From Bog-473 sp963707835 (GTDB lineage Bacteria; Actinomycetota; Acidimicrobiia; Acidimicrobiales; RAAP-2): 64,000 nt of DNA. The stretch spans positions 1,054,001-1,118,000 of the forward strand of contig CAVPRI010000002.1 in the NCBI GenBank assembly GCA_963707835.1, in the 5' to 3' direction. Of the stretch, positions 45,940-53,752 are shown one piece after another. The position numbers were made by a program, and so were the translations under genes. The stretch's first letter is position 1, and each line of letters begins with the position of its first letter. Below the pieces are notes generated by a model. It made no database searches. It was given only the letters and a program-made list of their open reading frames with translations, and was not told the origin of the DNA.

Positions 45940-47639
45940 GTGGTGCCTCCCGTCGGGCTCAGCACGGTGCCGGGCAGAGCGCCGGTGTGCACCGCGTCGC
46001 GGAACACGACCTCGCCGTTGACCAGCGTGGCCACCATTCCGAGGGGTTCACAGGTGATCCGCTTCCCGTCTCCCGGGAGGCCACCGTCGGCATCGGGAAT
46101 GGCGGGTGAGATCGACTCGGGGTCGAAGACGTTGACATCGGCCACCGCGCCCTGCCGAAGTACCCCGCGCCCGCCCAGGCCACCCCACACCGACGCTGGG
46201 TCGGACGTGAACATGCGCACGCCCTCTTCCCAGGTGAACTCTTGCTCCTGGCGCACCCAGTACCCGAGGAAGAAGGTGGGGGTCACCCAGTCGACGGCCT
46301 GGGCGACATGTGCTCCGGTGTCCGCCTGGGAGATCACGCTGCACGGGTGGCGGAGCATCTCGAGCCAGGTGTCCCGGTCATGGTTCCACGTTACGGGTTG
46401 GGAGAACAGCTGGTGAAAGTCGCTCTCGAGGCTCATGTCGACGAAGACGTCGTGGGGATCCCTGCCCTCGCGCCGCGCTCGTTGCGCCACGGAATCAAAG
46501 GGGGGAAGGGGCCGATCGAGGATCGACATCGTGTCCCAGTCCGGAGGACGCGCGCCGAGGCCGTGGACACGCGGATACGGGCCCTTTCGCGCCACGTCGA
46601 GCAGCTCGGCGCGACGCTCGGGGTTGCGTAGCGCAACGCGCTGCTCAGCGAGCGGGCGCGCCCGTAGCTGGTTCCACAAGGGAAGGCGGTCGAAGGGGAG
46701 CCGGGCCCGAAAGCCGACGATGGAGGTCTGCGGGCGACACGAGACGGACGCGATCATCCGGGCTCCGGTGCGAGCCGCGTCGACGAAGCTCTCGAGTGTG
46801 AGCTCGGGCTTGGGCGGGCCGGTGCCGAAGACGTACTGGACCGGCAGGCCCGATGCGGCCGACAGCTCGACCGCATCGTCCCAGTGGGCCCCGCCCAACT
46901 GCACCGCACCTCGGCCGAAGTCCCCCAGCACGCGAGTGATCCCGTCGATCTCGCGGCGTGACGCCAGCCCGCAGACGATCCGGGGGTCCATGTCATGAAC
47001 GTCAACGTTGTCGCCGTAGTACGAGAACAGCGAGGAGCCCGGAAGCATGGAGGAGAACCCCAGGGCGCCGGCCCGCAGGCCCGAGTCGAGTTCCCGGCAG
47101 ATCGCCTCCTCCTCCTCCTCGCTCGCCCCGGCGGGGTCGAAGGCCCGCTCGCCGAGCACGTAGCTGCGCAGCGCCCCGTGACCCACGATGGCCCCGAAGT
47201 TCACCCCCTTGGGCAGGCGGGCGATCGTGGCCAGGTAGTCCGCAAAGCTCTCCCAGTCCCACCTCACCGCCGCTTCGAGCGTCGGCCGATGGATGTCCTC
47301 TGCGATCTCGAGCGCGGGGAGGATGAAGACCTCACGCTCGTTGTCGTCGTGGCACGGCGCCACGGCGATCCCGCAATTGCCCATGACCGCGGAGGTGACG
47401 CCGTGCGCGGCGGCCGGACCCAGGGGGTCCCAGCAGATCTGCGCGTCGAGATGCGTGTGGTTGTCGACGAAGCCCGGGGTCACAAAGAGGCCGTCGGCGT
47501 CGATCTCCTCGGTGCCCTTCTCCCCCACCCGCCCGATGGCAGCGATGCGGCCCCCGCTGACCGCCACATCGGCCCGGTAGCGGGGTTCGCCGGTTCCGTC
47601 GACGACGGTGCCGCCCCGGATGACCACGTCGTAGGTCAC
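45936..47639 (-). CDS. N-acyl-D-amino-acid deacylase-like amidohydrolase
   Basis: A 567-residue amidohydrolase of the D-aminoacylase group. The small beta domain at the start is MTYDVVIRGGTVVDGTGEPR. The metal site HTHLD is at 61-65 (GFVDNHTHLDAQICWDPLGP), and VTSAVMGNCGIAVAPC matches the Cys-ligand region of D-aminoacylases. QADTGAHVAQAVDW and the C-terminal VADVNVFDPESI strand complete the fold. It sits between an ACMSD-like amidohydrolase (42 bases upstream) and the cupin (ATGA overlap). The substrate may be an N-acylated or cyclic amide; the natural compound is unknown. Confidence 0.88.
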   Translation of the reverse strand: MTYDVVIRGGTVVDGTGEPRYRADVAVSGGRIAAIGRVGEKGTEEIDADGLFVTPGFVDNHTHLDAQICWDPLGPAAAHGVTSAVMGNCGIAVAPCHDDNEREVFILPALEIAEDIHRPTLEAAVRWDWESFADYLATIARLPKGVNFGAIVGHGALRSYVLGERAFDPAGASEEEEEAICRELDSGLRAGALGFSSMLPGSSLFSYYGDNVDVHDMDPRIVCGLASRREIDGITRVLGDFGRGAVQLGGAHWDDAVELSAASGLPVQYVFGTGPPKPELTLESFVDAARTGARMIASVSCRPQTSIVGFRARLPFDRLPLWNQLRARPLAEQRVALRNPERRAELLDVARKGPYPRVHGLGARPPDWDTMSILDRPLPPFDSVAQRARREGRDPHDVFVDMSLESDFHQLFSQPVTWNHDRDTWLEMLRHPCSVISQADTGAHVAQAVDWVTPTFFLGYWVRQEQEFTWEEGVRMFTSDPASVWGGLGGRGVLRQGAVADVNVFDPESISPAIPDADGGLPGDGKRITCEPLGMVATLVNGEVVFRDAVHTGALPGTVLSPTGGTT

Positions 47640-47681
47640 CGCACTCTCAGCCAGTGCTGTCGACTCGGAGCGGCCGGTGGC

Positions 47682-48794
47682 TCAGATCCCGTAGAGCTCG
47701 CGTACGTTGTCGCACACGACGGCCTGGCGCAGACTCTCGGGCTGCCCGTCGAACATCTTGTCGAGCTCCTCCTTCGAATGCGGCCACGTACTCGTCTGGT
47801 GCGGGAAGTCGTTGCCCCACATGAGCGACCCCGCGCCGATGATGGAGCTGGTCAGGATGGCGGCGCGGTCACGCATGAAGGTCATCTTGATGTTCTCGTG
47901 GAAGTAGTGGCTCGGCTCGTGCTCCGACCGCGTCCCATCCATGGTGTAAAGGCGGTGCCAGTTGTAGTCGGCCACATCCATGACATGTCCGGCCCAGCCG
48001 GCGTCGTTCTCGGCGGACACCACCATCAGATCGGGATGACGATCGAAGAGCCCGTAGGCGATCAGGTCGACCAGGATCCCCTGGATCCCGGCCGCCATCG
48101 ACATCATCTCGCCCGGTGACGGGATCTTGTTCCGACCGAACACGAGCTTTTTGTTGTTGCGGGCGGTCGTGAGGTGCAGGTGGAAAGGCATGCGCAGCTC
48201 GGAACACGTCGCCCAGAGCGGGTCGAACCGCTCGTCGTAGTACGGGTTCTCGTCACCCGCGTACATGGCGACCATGATCCCGACCAGCCCCTTCTCCTTG
48301 ACCCGCTTGACCTCGGCTATCGCCGCGTCCACGTTCTCCGGGTTGATCATGGCGATCCCGAAGAACCGATCGGGCTCCGCTGCGCAGAACTCCTCGGCCA
48401 GCCAGTCGTTGTAGGCGCGGAACAGCGCAGCTTGGAACTCGACGTCCTCAATAGGAAAGAACTGCATCCCGATGGTCGGGTAGAGGACCTCCGCATCCAC
48501 GCCGTCACGCAGGATGTCGCCGACCCGCACGCCCGAGTCGTAGCAGCCGCGCGGGATGTCCTCCTCCCAGCGTCCCTCCCAGCGCTGCTCGCCGTCCTCG
48601 CGGTAGCAGCCGGCGAGCAGCCCGACGGGCTGGAGCTTCACCCCGTTGTCGTAGCTGAGGCGGTCGGTGGTCTCGTCATGGGTCAGCTTCGGCCCACGGT
48701 CACGTAACTTCTTCGGCAACCTGTCGGCCCAGAGGTCCGGGGGCTCAATAACGTGCGAGTCAGCCGAGATCACGTTGTACGCCGGATCGGACAT
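47682..48794 (-). CDS. Amidohydrolase family protein (COG2159/ACMSD-like) 2
   Basis: A 370-residue TIM-barrel enzyme. Metal-site segments are VISADSHVIEPPDLWADRLP, MPFHLHLTTARNN, LMVVSAENDAGWAGH and WGNDFPHQTSTWPHS. It resembles the other two amidohydrolases here, especially in the opening (D/S)SHVIEPP and in GVDAEVLYPTIGMQF. It is the first gene of the operon running toward the P450; a TAGTTC-type site lies 50-71 bases upstream. Roles in the family range from decarboxylation to hydrolysis of ring-cleavage products. Confidence 0.88.
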   Translation of the reverse strand: MSDPAYNVISADSHVIEPPDLWADRLPKKLRDRGPKLTHDETTDRLSYDNGVKLQPVGLLAGCYREDGEQRWEGRWEEDIPRGCYDSGVRVGDILRDGVDAEVLYPTIGMQFFPIEDVEFQAALFRAYNDWLAEEFCAAEPDRFFGIAMINPENVDAAIAEVKRVKEKGLVGIMVAMYAGDENPYYDERFDPLWATCSELRMPFHLHLTTARNNKKLVFGRNKIPSPGEMMSMAAGIQGILVDLIAYGLFDRHPDLMVVSAENDAGWAGHVMDVADYNWHRLYTMDGTRSEHEPSHYFHENIKMTFMRDRAAILTSSIIGAGSLMWGNDFPHQTSTWPHSKEELDKMFDGQPESLRQAVVCDNVRELYGI

Positions 48795-48843
48795 GGTGGG
48801 TTCCTCCTCTGCCGGGCGTTGCTGACCCGGCCGGGCTCACGAT

Positions 48844-48865
48844 AATCCTTCTACATCGAACTAAG
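48844..48865. promoter_or_regulatory. Operator-like site 2, upstream of the amidohydrolase-P450 operon
   Basis: CTACATCGAACTAAG aligns with the right half of site 1 (CTGCATTGAACTATC), with 15 of 22 bases matching over the whole site. A second overlapping palindrome, TCGAAC-TAA-GTTCGA, covers 48857-48871. The position, 50-71 bases before the 48794 start on the minus strand, suits a promoter-proximal operator. Confidence 0.5.
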
Positions 48866-48895
48866 TTCGAGTGTACCGACGGCTCCTTTGGGCTG

Positions 48896-49357
48896 TCAAC
48901 GCTCCGCCGATGCCGCCTCGAGCCGATCCCGCAGGCGCTCCACGACAGATCTGTACTGGCCGAGAGTCGACTCGAGCGTCTGGTCGTGCCCGTCGTCGAG
49001 CTCCAGCGCGTAGCGCACCGTGGCGCTCGTGTCGTCGATCGGGATCACCGAGAGAGTGGCCCGGTGGTGGCCCACCATCGTGGAGAGGTCCAGGACGTTG
49101 CCGCCACCGAGGTCGAAGCTGGTTTGTCCACGCATGGCCGTAACGCCGTAGCTGTAGGTCCGGTTCGCCCCGTCGTGCTCGAACTCGGTTTCTTCAATCT
49201 CGATGTCCATGCCCGCGGTGGTGACCGTGCGGACCTTCCCCTCGAGCGTGCACGAGCCGATTCCACCGCGCCAGCGTGGATCCCCGAAGTCGCCGATCAC
49301 GTCCCAGACCTCGGCGGCCGGGCACCCGATGGTGACCTCCACCGTCGACGTGCTCAT
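48896..49357 (-). CDS. SRPBCC (START-like) family protein 3
   Basis: A 153-residue member of the same subfamily as the proteins at 28068 and 43193: VTIGCPAAEVWDVIGDFGDP, YGVTAMRGQTSFDLGGGN, VLDLSTMVGHHRATLSVIPI, and LESTLGQYRSVVERLRDRLE at the end. It is divergent from the SDR gene across 93 bases that contain site 3. Probably a binding or cyclase-like partner in the island's pathway; the name polyketide cyclase often given to such proteins is not supported by function. Confidence 0.87.
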   Translation of the reverse strand: MSTSTVEVTIGCPAAEVWDVIGDFGDPRWRGGIGSCTLEGKVRTVTTAGMDIEIEETEFEHDGANRTYSYGVTAMRGQTSFDLGGGNVLDLSTMVGHHRATLSVIPIDDTSATVRYALELDDGHDQTLESTLGQYRSVVERLRDRLEAASAER

Positions 49358-49403
49358 GGCGCTCCCCTCGTCACTGGTCCCGAGAAGCCTCCCCCGGAGG
49401 CAA

Positions 49404-49425
49404 GCTAGTTTTGCATCGAACGATC
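49404..49425. promoter_or_regulatory. Operator-like site 3, between SRPBCC and SDR genes
   Basis: GCTAGTTT, six bases, GAACGATC: identical to site 1 at 18 of 22 positions, including TAGTT, TGCAT and GAAC. It lies 26 bases before the SDR start and 47 bases before the divergent SRPBCC start, where one regulator could control both. Confidence 0.6.
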
Positions 49426-49450
49426 ATCCGGAGTTTGGGGCAAGCTCCCG

Positions 49451-50257
49451 GTGGATGGGGGGGGAACCGTGGCCGAGGCGCGGCAGCTCGAGGGCAAGGT
49501 CGCCGTGGTCACCGGAGCCGGGTCGAAGGGCGACGGGTTTGGCACGGGGAAGGCCACGGCGGTGCTCCTGGCGCGAGCGGGTGCCTCCGTCGTCCTCGTC
49601 GATCGCCACAGGGACCGAGCGGAGCACACGAGGCGGATCATCATGGACGAAGGCGGTCGAGCCTCCGTGGTGGTCGTGGACCTGGCCGTGGCCGCGGACT
49701 GCGACCAGGTCGTCCACGAGGCAGTAGCCGCCTTCGGCGGACTCGACATCCTCGTGAGCAACGCAGCTGCCTTCGCCCCGGTCGGCATCCTGGACACGAC
49801 CGAGGAAATCTTCGCACAGGCAGTCACGGGGAACCTCACCGTGCCGTTCATGTTGTCGAAGGCCGCCCTGCCCGTGATGGTGGAACGCTCCGGGGGATCG
49901 ATCGTGTTCATCTCGTCGGTCGTCGCCATCCGCGGACCGGGGCCGCATGCCTACGCAACCACGAAGTCAGGGCTCGAAGGCCTCACCGTGAGCTTGGCCG
50001 CCACGTTCGGCACCCGGGGCGTCCGCGTCAACTGCGTGATCCCGGGCATGGTCGACACGCCCATGCGCGCCGCCTCGCTGGCCCAGTCCGGGCTCGACGA
50101 ACAGCAGCTCACGGTCGGTAAGTCCACCTCGACCGGCGTCCCCGGGGATGCATGGGACGTGGCCCACACCGTGGTGTTCCTCTCGAGTCCGCAGGCCCGG
50201 CACATCACCGGTGTGATGCTGCCGGTCGACGGCGGCGCAACCATGAGGCTCCCGTGA
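49451..50257 (+). CDS. Short-chain dehydrogenase/reductase
   Basis: A 268-residue NAD(P)-dependent oxidoreductase. The cofactor loop is VVTGAGSKGDGFGTGKATAV, with a longer insertion than the usual TGxxxGIG. LVSNAAAF (NNAG-like), SIVFISSVVA with the catalytic Ser, and YATTK with the Tyr/Lys pair are present. It ends with the family pattern ITGVMLPVDGGATM. An alternative GTG start is at 49469, six codons later. It is intact, unlike the SDR remnant at 34773. Confidence 0.92.
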   Translation: MDGGGTVAEARQLEGKVAVVTGAGSKGDGFGTGKATAVLLARAGASVVLVDRHRDRAEHTRRIIMDEGGRASVVVVDLAVAADCDQVVHEAVAAFGGLDILVSNAAAFAPVGILDTTEEIFAQAVTGNLTVPFMLSKAALPVMVERSGGSIVFISSVVAIRGPGPHAYATTKSGLEGLTVSLAATFGTRGVRVNCVIPGMVDTPMRAASLAQSGLDEQQLTVGKSTSTGVPGDAWDVAHTVVFLSSPQARHITGVMLPVDGGATMRLP

Positions 50258-50317
50258 CGACCGCCCGAGCCACGGCCCGTGGCATCGGAGCGCCTGATCG
50301 GAAAACGGCGGAAGAAG

Positions 50318-50389
<72 letters not shown>

Positions 50390-50538
50390 ATGGGTGGAAG
50401 CGGCGGCAGCCTGAAAACGTTACCAGCGGCGCCACGGAAGGTCGGGAACCCCAGCTCCTCATGCAATTCCGGTCGCGTCGCTGATTGGCATGGTCACTTT
50501 CCGGGTAGCCACACCTGGGCCCGTGAAGGGAGCACACC

Positions 50539-50703
50539 ATGGCGACGACGGGAGGGACACCGCCTCGCGATGCCTTCGGGCGCTTCGTCAAGCGCCCGAA
50601 GGCCCGTTCGGGCTCCGGCACCGAGGCCAAGGATGTCGCCGACTCCGCGTCCCGCCACAGCCGACCGCGCCATGGCGAGCTCAACCGGTCCACGCACGGA
50701 TAG
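50539..50703 (+). CDS. Small basic protein, 54 residues
   Basis: ATG 50539 with GGGAG upstream; the product MATTGGTPPRDAFGRFVKRP and onward is rich in Arg, Ser, Gly and Lys, probably disordered, with no signal or membrane segment. It is followed after nine bases by the ferritin-like frame, so the two may be co-transcribed. Family unknown. Confidence 0.5.
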   Translation: MATTGGTPPRDAFGRFVKRPKARSGSGTEAKDVADSASRHSRPRHGELNRSTHG

Positions 50704-50712
50704 CCCCTCGAC

Positions 50713-51023
50713 ATGGTGAAAGAGATCAGGGAAGGCTTCGTCGATGCCCTCAACGAGGACCTGAGGACCGAGTTCCAATCGATCGTGCAGTACACGAATC
50801 ACGTGGCCACGGTCACCGGTGCGCAGTTCCTCGGCGTGGTGGACGAGTTGAAGCTCCACCTGGGTCAGGAATTGAGCACGCCCAGATCCCGTCCGAGCAG
50901 ATCGCCTTCTTGGACGGGAACCCGGCCACCACGGTGCCCGAGATCGAGCGGGCGAGCGGCTCCGAGGCGCTGGCTGCTGACCTCCGCTTGGAGGAGAACC
51001 AGCTCATCGGCGTGGACGGGTGA
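50713..51023 (+). pseudogene. Ferritin-like protein, frame-disrupted and truncated
   Basis: ATG 50713 opens a ferritin/bacterioferritin-like sequence: REGFVDALNEDLRTEFQSIV with an iron-ligand Glu, QYTNHVATVTGAQF, then DELKLHLGQE. The frame then changes near 50866-50872 (one missing base). Homology continues as LEHAQIPSEQIAFLDGNPAT, matching the second Glu-x-x-His ligand pair, up to LRLEENQLIGVDG and a stop. Helix D is missing. Even after repair the protein is only about 103 residues, shorter than the usual 150-160, so it is probably non-functional or a remnant. Confidence 0.65.
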
Positions 51024-51081
51024 GCGTTCGCCACCCACCTACGCTGTGGGGCAGAGTCCGAGAGATGGAGGGGGGCCTCCC

Positions 51082-52338
51082 ATGCCGAACGTCGCCGTGA
51101 GCACCGTGAGCGAACAGCTCGACGTGCAGCGAATGGCCATCAACAGCCCGTTCACCTCTTCGCCTGAGGCCCACCCCGGCCGCCAGCCCCGCCACCATCT
51201 CCTCATCTCGGTCGACGACCATCTGGTCGAACCGCCGCACCTCTTCGAGGGCCGCCTGCCGAAGAAGTTCGCCGACCGCCAGCCCCGGGTGATCGAGACG
51301 GCCGAGGGAACCCAGGCCTGGGTGCTCGACAGCCTCGTCCTGCCCGACATCGCGGTCAACGCGGTGGCCGGCCGGCCGGTCGAGGAGCAGTACGTCGAGC
51401 CTCTCCGCTTCGACATGATCCGTCGGGGCACCTGGGACATCGAAGCCCGGATCGCCGACATGGACCTCGACGGGGTCTATGCCTCCCTCAACTTCCCCTC
51501 CGCACTCGGGTTCGGCGGGGTCCGCCTCACGATGCTCGATGACGCCGAATTCGTCCTCGCCCTCGTGCGCGCCTACAACGACTGGCACCTCGAGGAGTGG
51601 GCCGGCACCCATCCCGAGCGGATCATTCCGTGCCAGATCCCGTACCTGCTCGACGCCGAGGTGGCTGCGGGCGAGATCCGGCGGAACGCGGCCCGGGGGT
51701 ATCGCACCGTGACTTTCCCCGACTTGACCCACCTGGTGGGGTTGTCGTCGTTGTTCAGCGACGCCTGGGACCCCCTCTGGGCGGCGTGCCAGGAGACCGG
51801 CACGGTCCTCTCGGTGCACGCCTGCTCGGGAGGCATGGCCAACCGGATCGACCCCGAAGCGCCCGTGCGGGCCGTCGCCCCCTTCTTCGGGGCCGCGCAG
51901 GCCATCCATCCGGCCATCGAGTGGATCTACGCCGGCATTCCGCGCCGATTCCCCGACCTGCGCATCTGCTTGAGCGAGGGTGGTATCGGCTGGGTGGTCG
52001 GACTGATGGACCGGCTCGAGCACGAGTACGCGCGCAACGAGGCCTCCTGGCCCGATGGATCGCCCCGGGAGCTGCTCCTTCGCAACTTCGTCTTCTGCAT
52101 GCTCGACGATCCGACCACGCTGCACAAGCTCCGCCACGAGATCGGGGTCGACCGGATCCTGCTCGAGACCGACTACCCGCATGCCGACTCGAGCTGGCCC
52201 AACTCCCAGGAGAAGTGGCGGGGTCAGTTCGAGGGGCTTCCGGCCGACGAGGTCCGTCGCATGGCCTGGAAGAACGCGTCGGAGCTCTTCGGGCATCCGG
52301 TGCCGGTCGAGGTGCAGGCGGACCCGGAATCGTTCTGA
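51082..52338 (+). CDS. Amidohydrolase family protein (COG2159/ACMSD-like) 3
   Basis: A 418-residue TIM-barrel enzyme from ATG 51082, with GGAGGGGGG about ten bases before. About 40 non-conserved residues precede LISVDDHLVEPPHLFEGRLP (strand-1 metal site). TGTVLSVHACSGG, LRICLSEGGIGWVVG and LLETDYPHADSSWPNSQEKW follow. It resembles amidohydrolase 2 in its opening motif and its closing Asp-Tyr-Pro-His. No shared operator site was found in front of it. Confidence 0.85.
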   Translation: MPNVAVSTVSEQLDVQRMAINSPFTSSPEAHPGRQPRHHLLISVDDHLVEPPHLFEGRLPKKFADRQPRVIETAEGTQAWVLDSLVLPDIAVNAVAGRPVEEQYVEPLRFDMIRRGTWDIEARIADMDLDGVYASLNFPSALGFGGVRLTMLDDAEFVLALVRAYNDWHLEEWAGTHPERIIPCQIPYLLDAEVAAGEIRRNAARGYRTVTFPDLTHLVGLSSLFSDAWDPLWAACQETGTVLSVHACSGGMANRIDPEAPVRAVAPFFGAAQAIHPAIEWIYAGIPRRFPDLRICLSEGGIGWVVGLMDRLEHEYARNEASWPDGSPRELLLRNFVFCMLDDPTTLHKLRHEIGVDRILLETDYPHADSSWPNSQEKWRGQFEGLPADEVRRMAWKNASELFGHPVPVEVQADPESF

Positions 52339-52380
52339 CCCGAACCCTCTCGGTCGCCGGACGCCGGGACCGTCGCTCGA

Positions 52381-53733
52381 TCAGGACTCTTCGAGGTAGT
52401 CCCGCAGCAGGTGCGCCGCGTCAGGCCGACGCAGCTTGGCCAGCGTCTTCGATTCGATCTGGCGGACCCGCTCCCGGGTGACGCCGAACTCGCGACCCAC
52501 CTCCTCGAGCGTGCGGATCTTGCCGTCGTCGAGGCCGAAGCGCAGGCGGACCACGTCCTGCTCACGCTCGCTCAGGTGGCCGAGTGCCTCGCGGACAGCG
52601 GCGTCGAGCAACGAGCGCGTTGCCGCGTCGTCGGGCACGACCGCCGCCCGGTCCTCGATGAGGTCCGAGAGGTTGAAGTCGTCCTCGTCGCCCACCGGTT
52701 GCTCGAGCGAGACGGTGTCCTGGTTGATGCGCAGGATCTCTCGTACCCGATCGATGGGCATCTCGACGCGATGCGCCACCTCTTCGATGCTGGGCTCACG
52801 ACCGAGCTCTTGGAGGAGCTGACGCTGTGCCCAGACCACCTTGTTGATCGTCTCGACCATGTGCACCGGAATGCGGATGGTGCGCGCTTGGTCGGCGATG
52901 GCGCGCGTGATGGCCTGGCGGATCCACCAGGTGGCGTAGGTGGAGAACTTGAACCCCTTGGTGTGGTCGAACTTGTCGACGGCACGCATGAGGCCGAGGT
53001 TGCCCTCCTGGATCAGGTCGAGGAACGCCAGCCCGCGATTGCGGTAGCGCTTGGCGATCGACACCACGAGACGCAGGTTCGCCTCGATGAGCTCGTCCTT
53101 CGCCTTGAGACCGCGGCGCATGACGCGCCGGTTGCCGGCCAGGCCCTGGGCGTCGAGGAGGTCGCTCTCGGGCCCCTCACCGGTCAGGGCCATCTCGTGC
53201 GCGGCCAGGGCCACCGCAGCCACGTTCCCCTCCTCGATCGTCTTGGCGATCTCGACCTCGAGCTCCGCGCTCAGCAGGGGGACCCGGCCGATCTCCTTCA
53301 GATAGGTGTGGACGGGATCCTCGGCACTCCCGCTCGACTCGCTGGTGGCGCTCGTGCGACGTGGCGCCGCCTCCCGCCGCGCCTCGCCGCGTGTCCCGTT
53401 CTGCTTGCGCTGGGCGCGTGCATCCTTGCGCGGTGCCACCTCCACGGCGAGGTCCTCGTCCTCGTCGGGGACGAGCGCCACCCCTTCGGCGGTGACACGG
53501 TCGATCAGCTCGGTCAGGACCTCTGGCGTCAGCTCCACCGCATGCAACGCCTCGATCATCTCGGCCTGTGTCAGCTGTCCCTTGGCGCGACCGATCGTGA
53601 GCACCGCGTCGAAGTCGGCCTGGGCCACCCCCGCGGGCAACGCCACGTGTGCGATCGACGCCAGGGACTCGCTCGGCACGGCATCGGGCACGACGCTGTC
53701 GCGATCGACCGCGACCGCCATGTCCTCGCTCAT
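52381..53733 (-). CDS. rpoD: Primary RNA polymerase sigma factor
   Basis: The housekeeping sigma-70 (SigA/RpoD), 450 aa. An acidic N-terminal third (region 1.1-like) precedes region 1.2 (DPVHTYLKEIGRVPLLSAEL). Region 2 has RLVVSIAKRYRNRGLAFLDL, IQEGNLGLMRAVDKFDHTKG and FKFSTYATWWIRQAITRAIA. Region 3 follows. Region 4.2 is FGVTRERVRQIESKTLAKLR. It sits 19 bases after dnaG, the classical macromolecular-synthesis pairing, on the minus strand. Confidence 0.97.
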   Translation of the reverse strand: MSEDMAVAVDRDSVVPDAVPSESLASIAHVALPAGVAQADFDAVLTIGRAKGQLTQAEMIEALHAVELTPEVLTELIDRVTAEGVALVPDEDEDLAVEVAPRKDARAQRKQNGTRGEARREAAPRRTSATSESSGSAEDPVHTYLKEIGRVPLLSAELEVEIAKTIEEGNVAAVALAAHEMALTGEGPESDLLDAQGLAGNRRVMRRGLKAKDELIEANLRLVVSIAKRYRNRGLAFLDLIQEGNLGLMRAVDKFDHTKGFKFSTYATWWIRQAITRAIADQARTIRIPVHMVETINKVVWAQRQLLQELGREPSIEEVAHRVEMPIDRVREILRINQDTVSLEQPVGDEDDFNLSDLIEDRAAVVPDDAATRSLLDAAVREALGHLSEREQDVVRLRFGLDDGKIRTLEEVGREFGVTRERVRQIESKTLAKLRRPDAAHLLRDYLEES

Positions 53734-53752
53734 CCCAGACCTACCAACGTGG

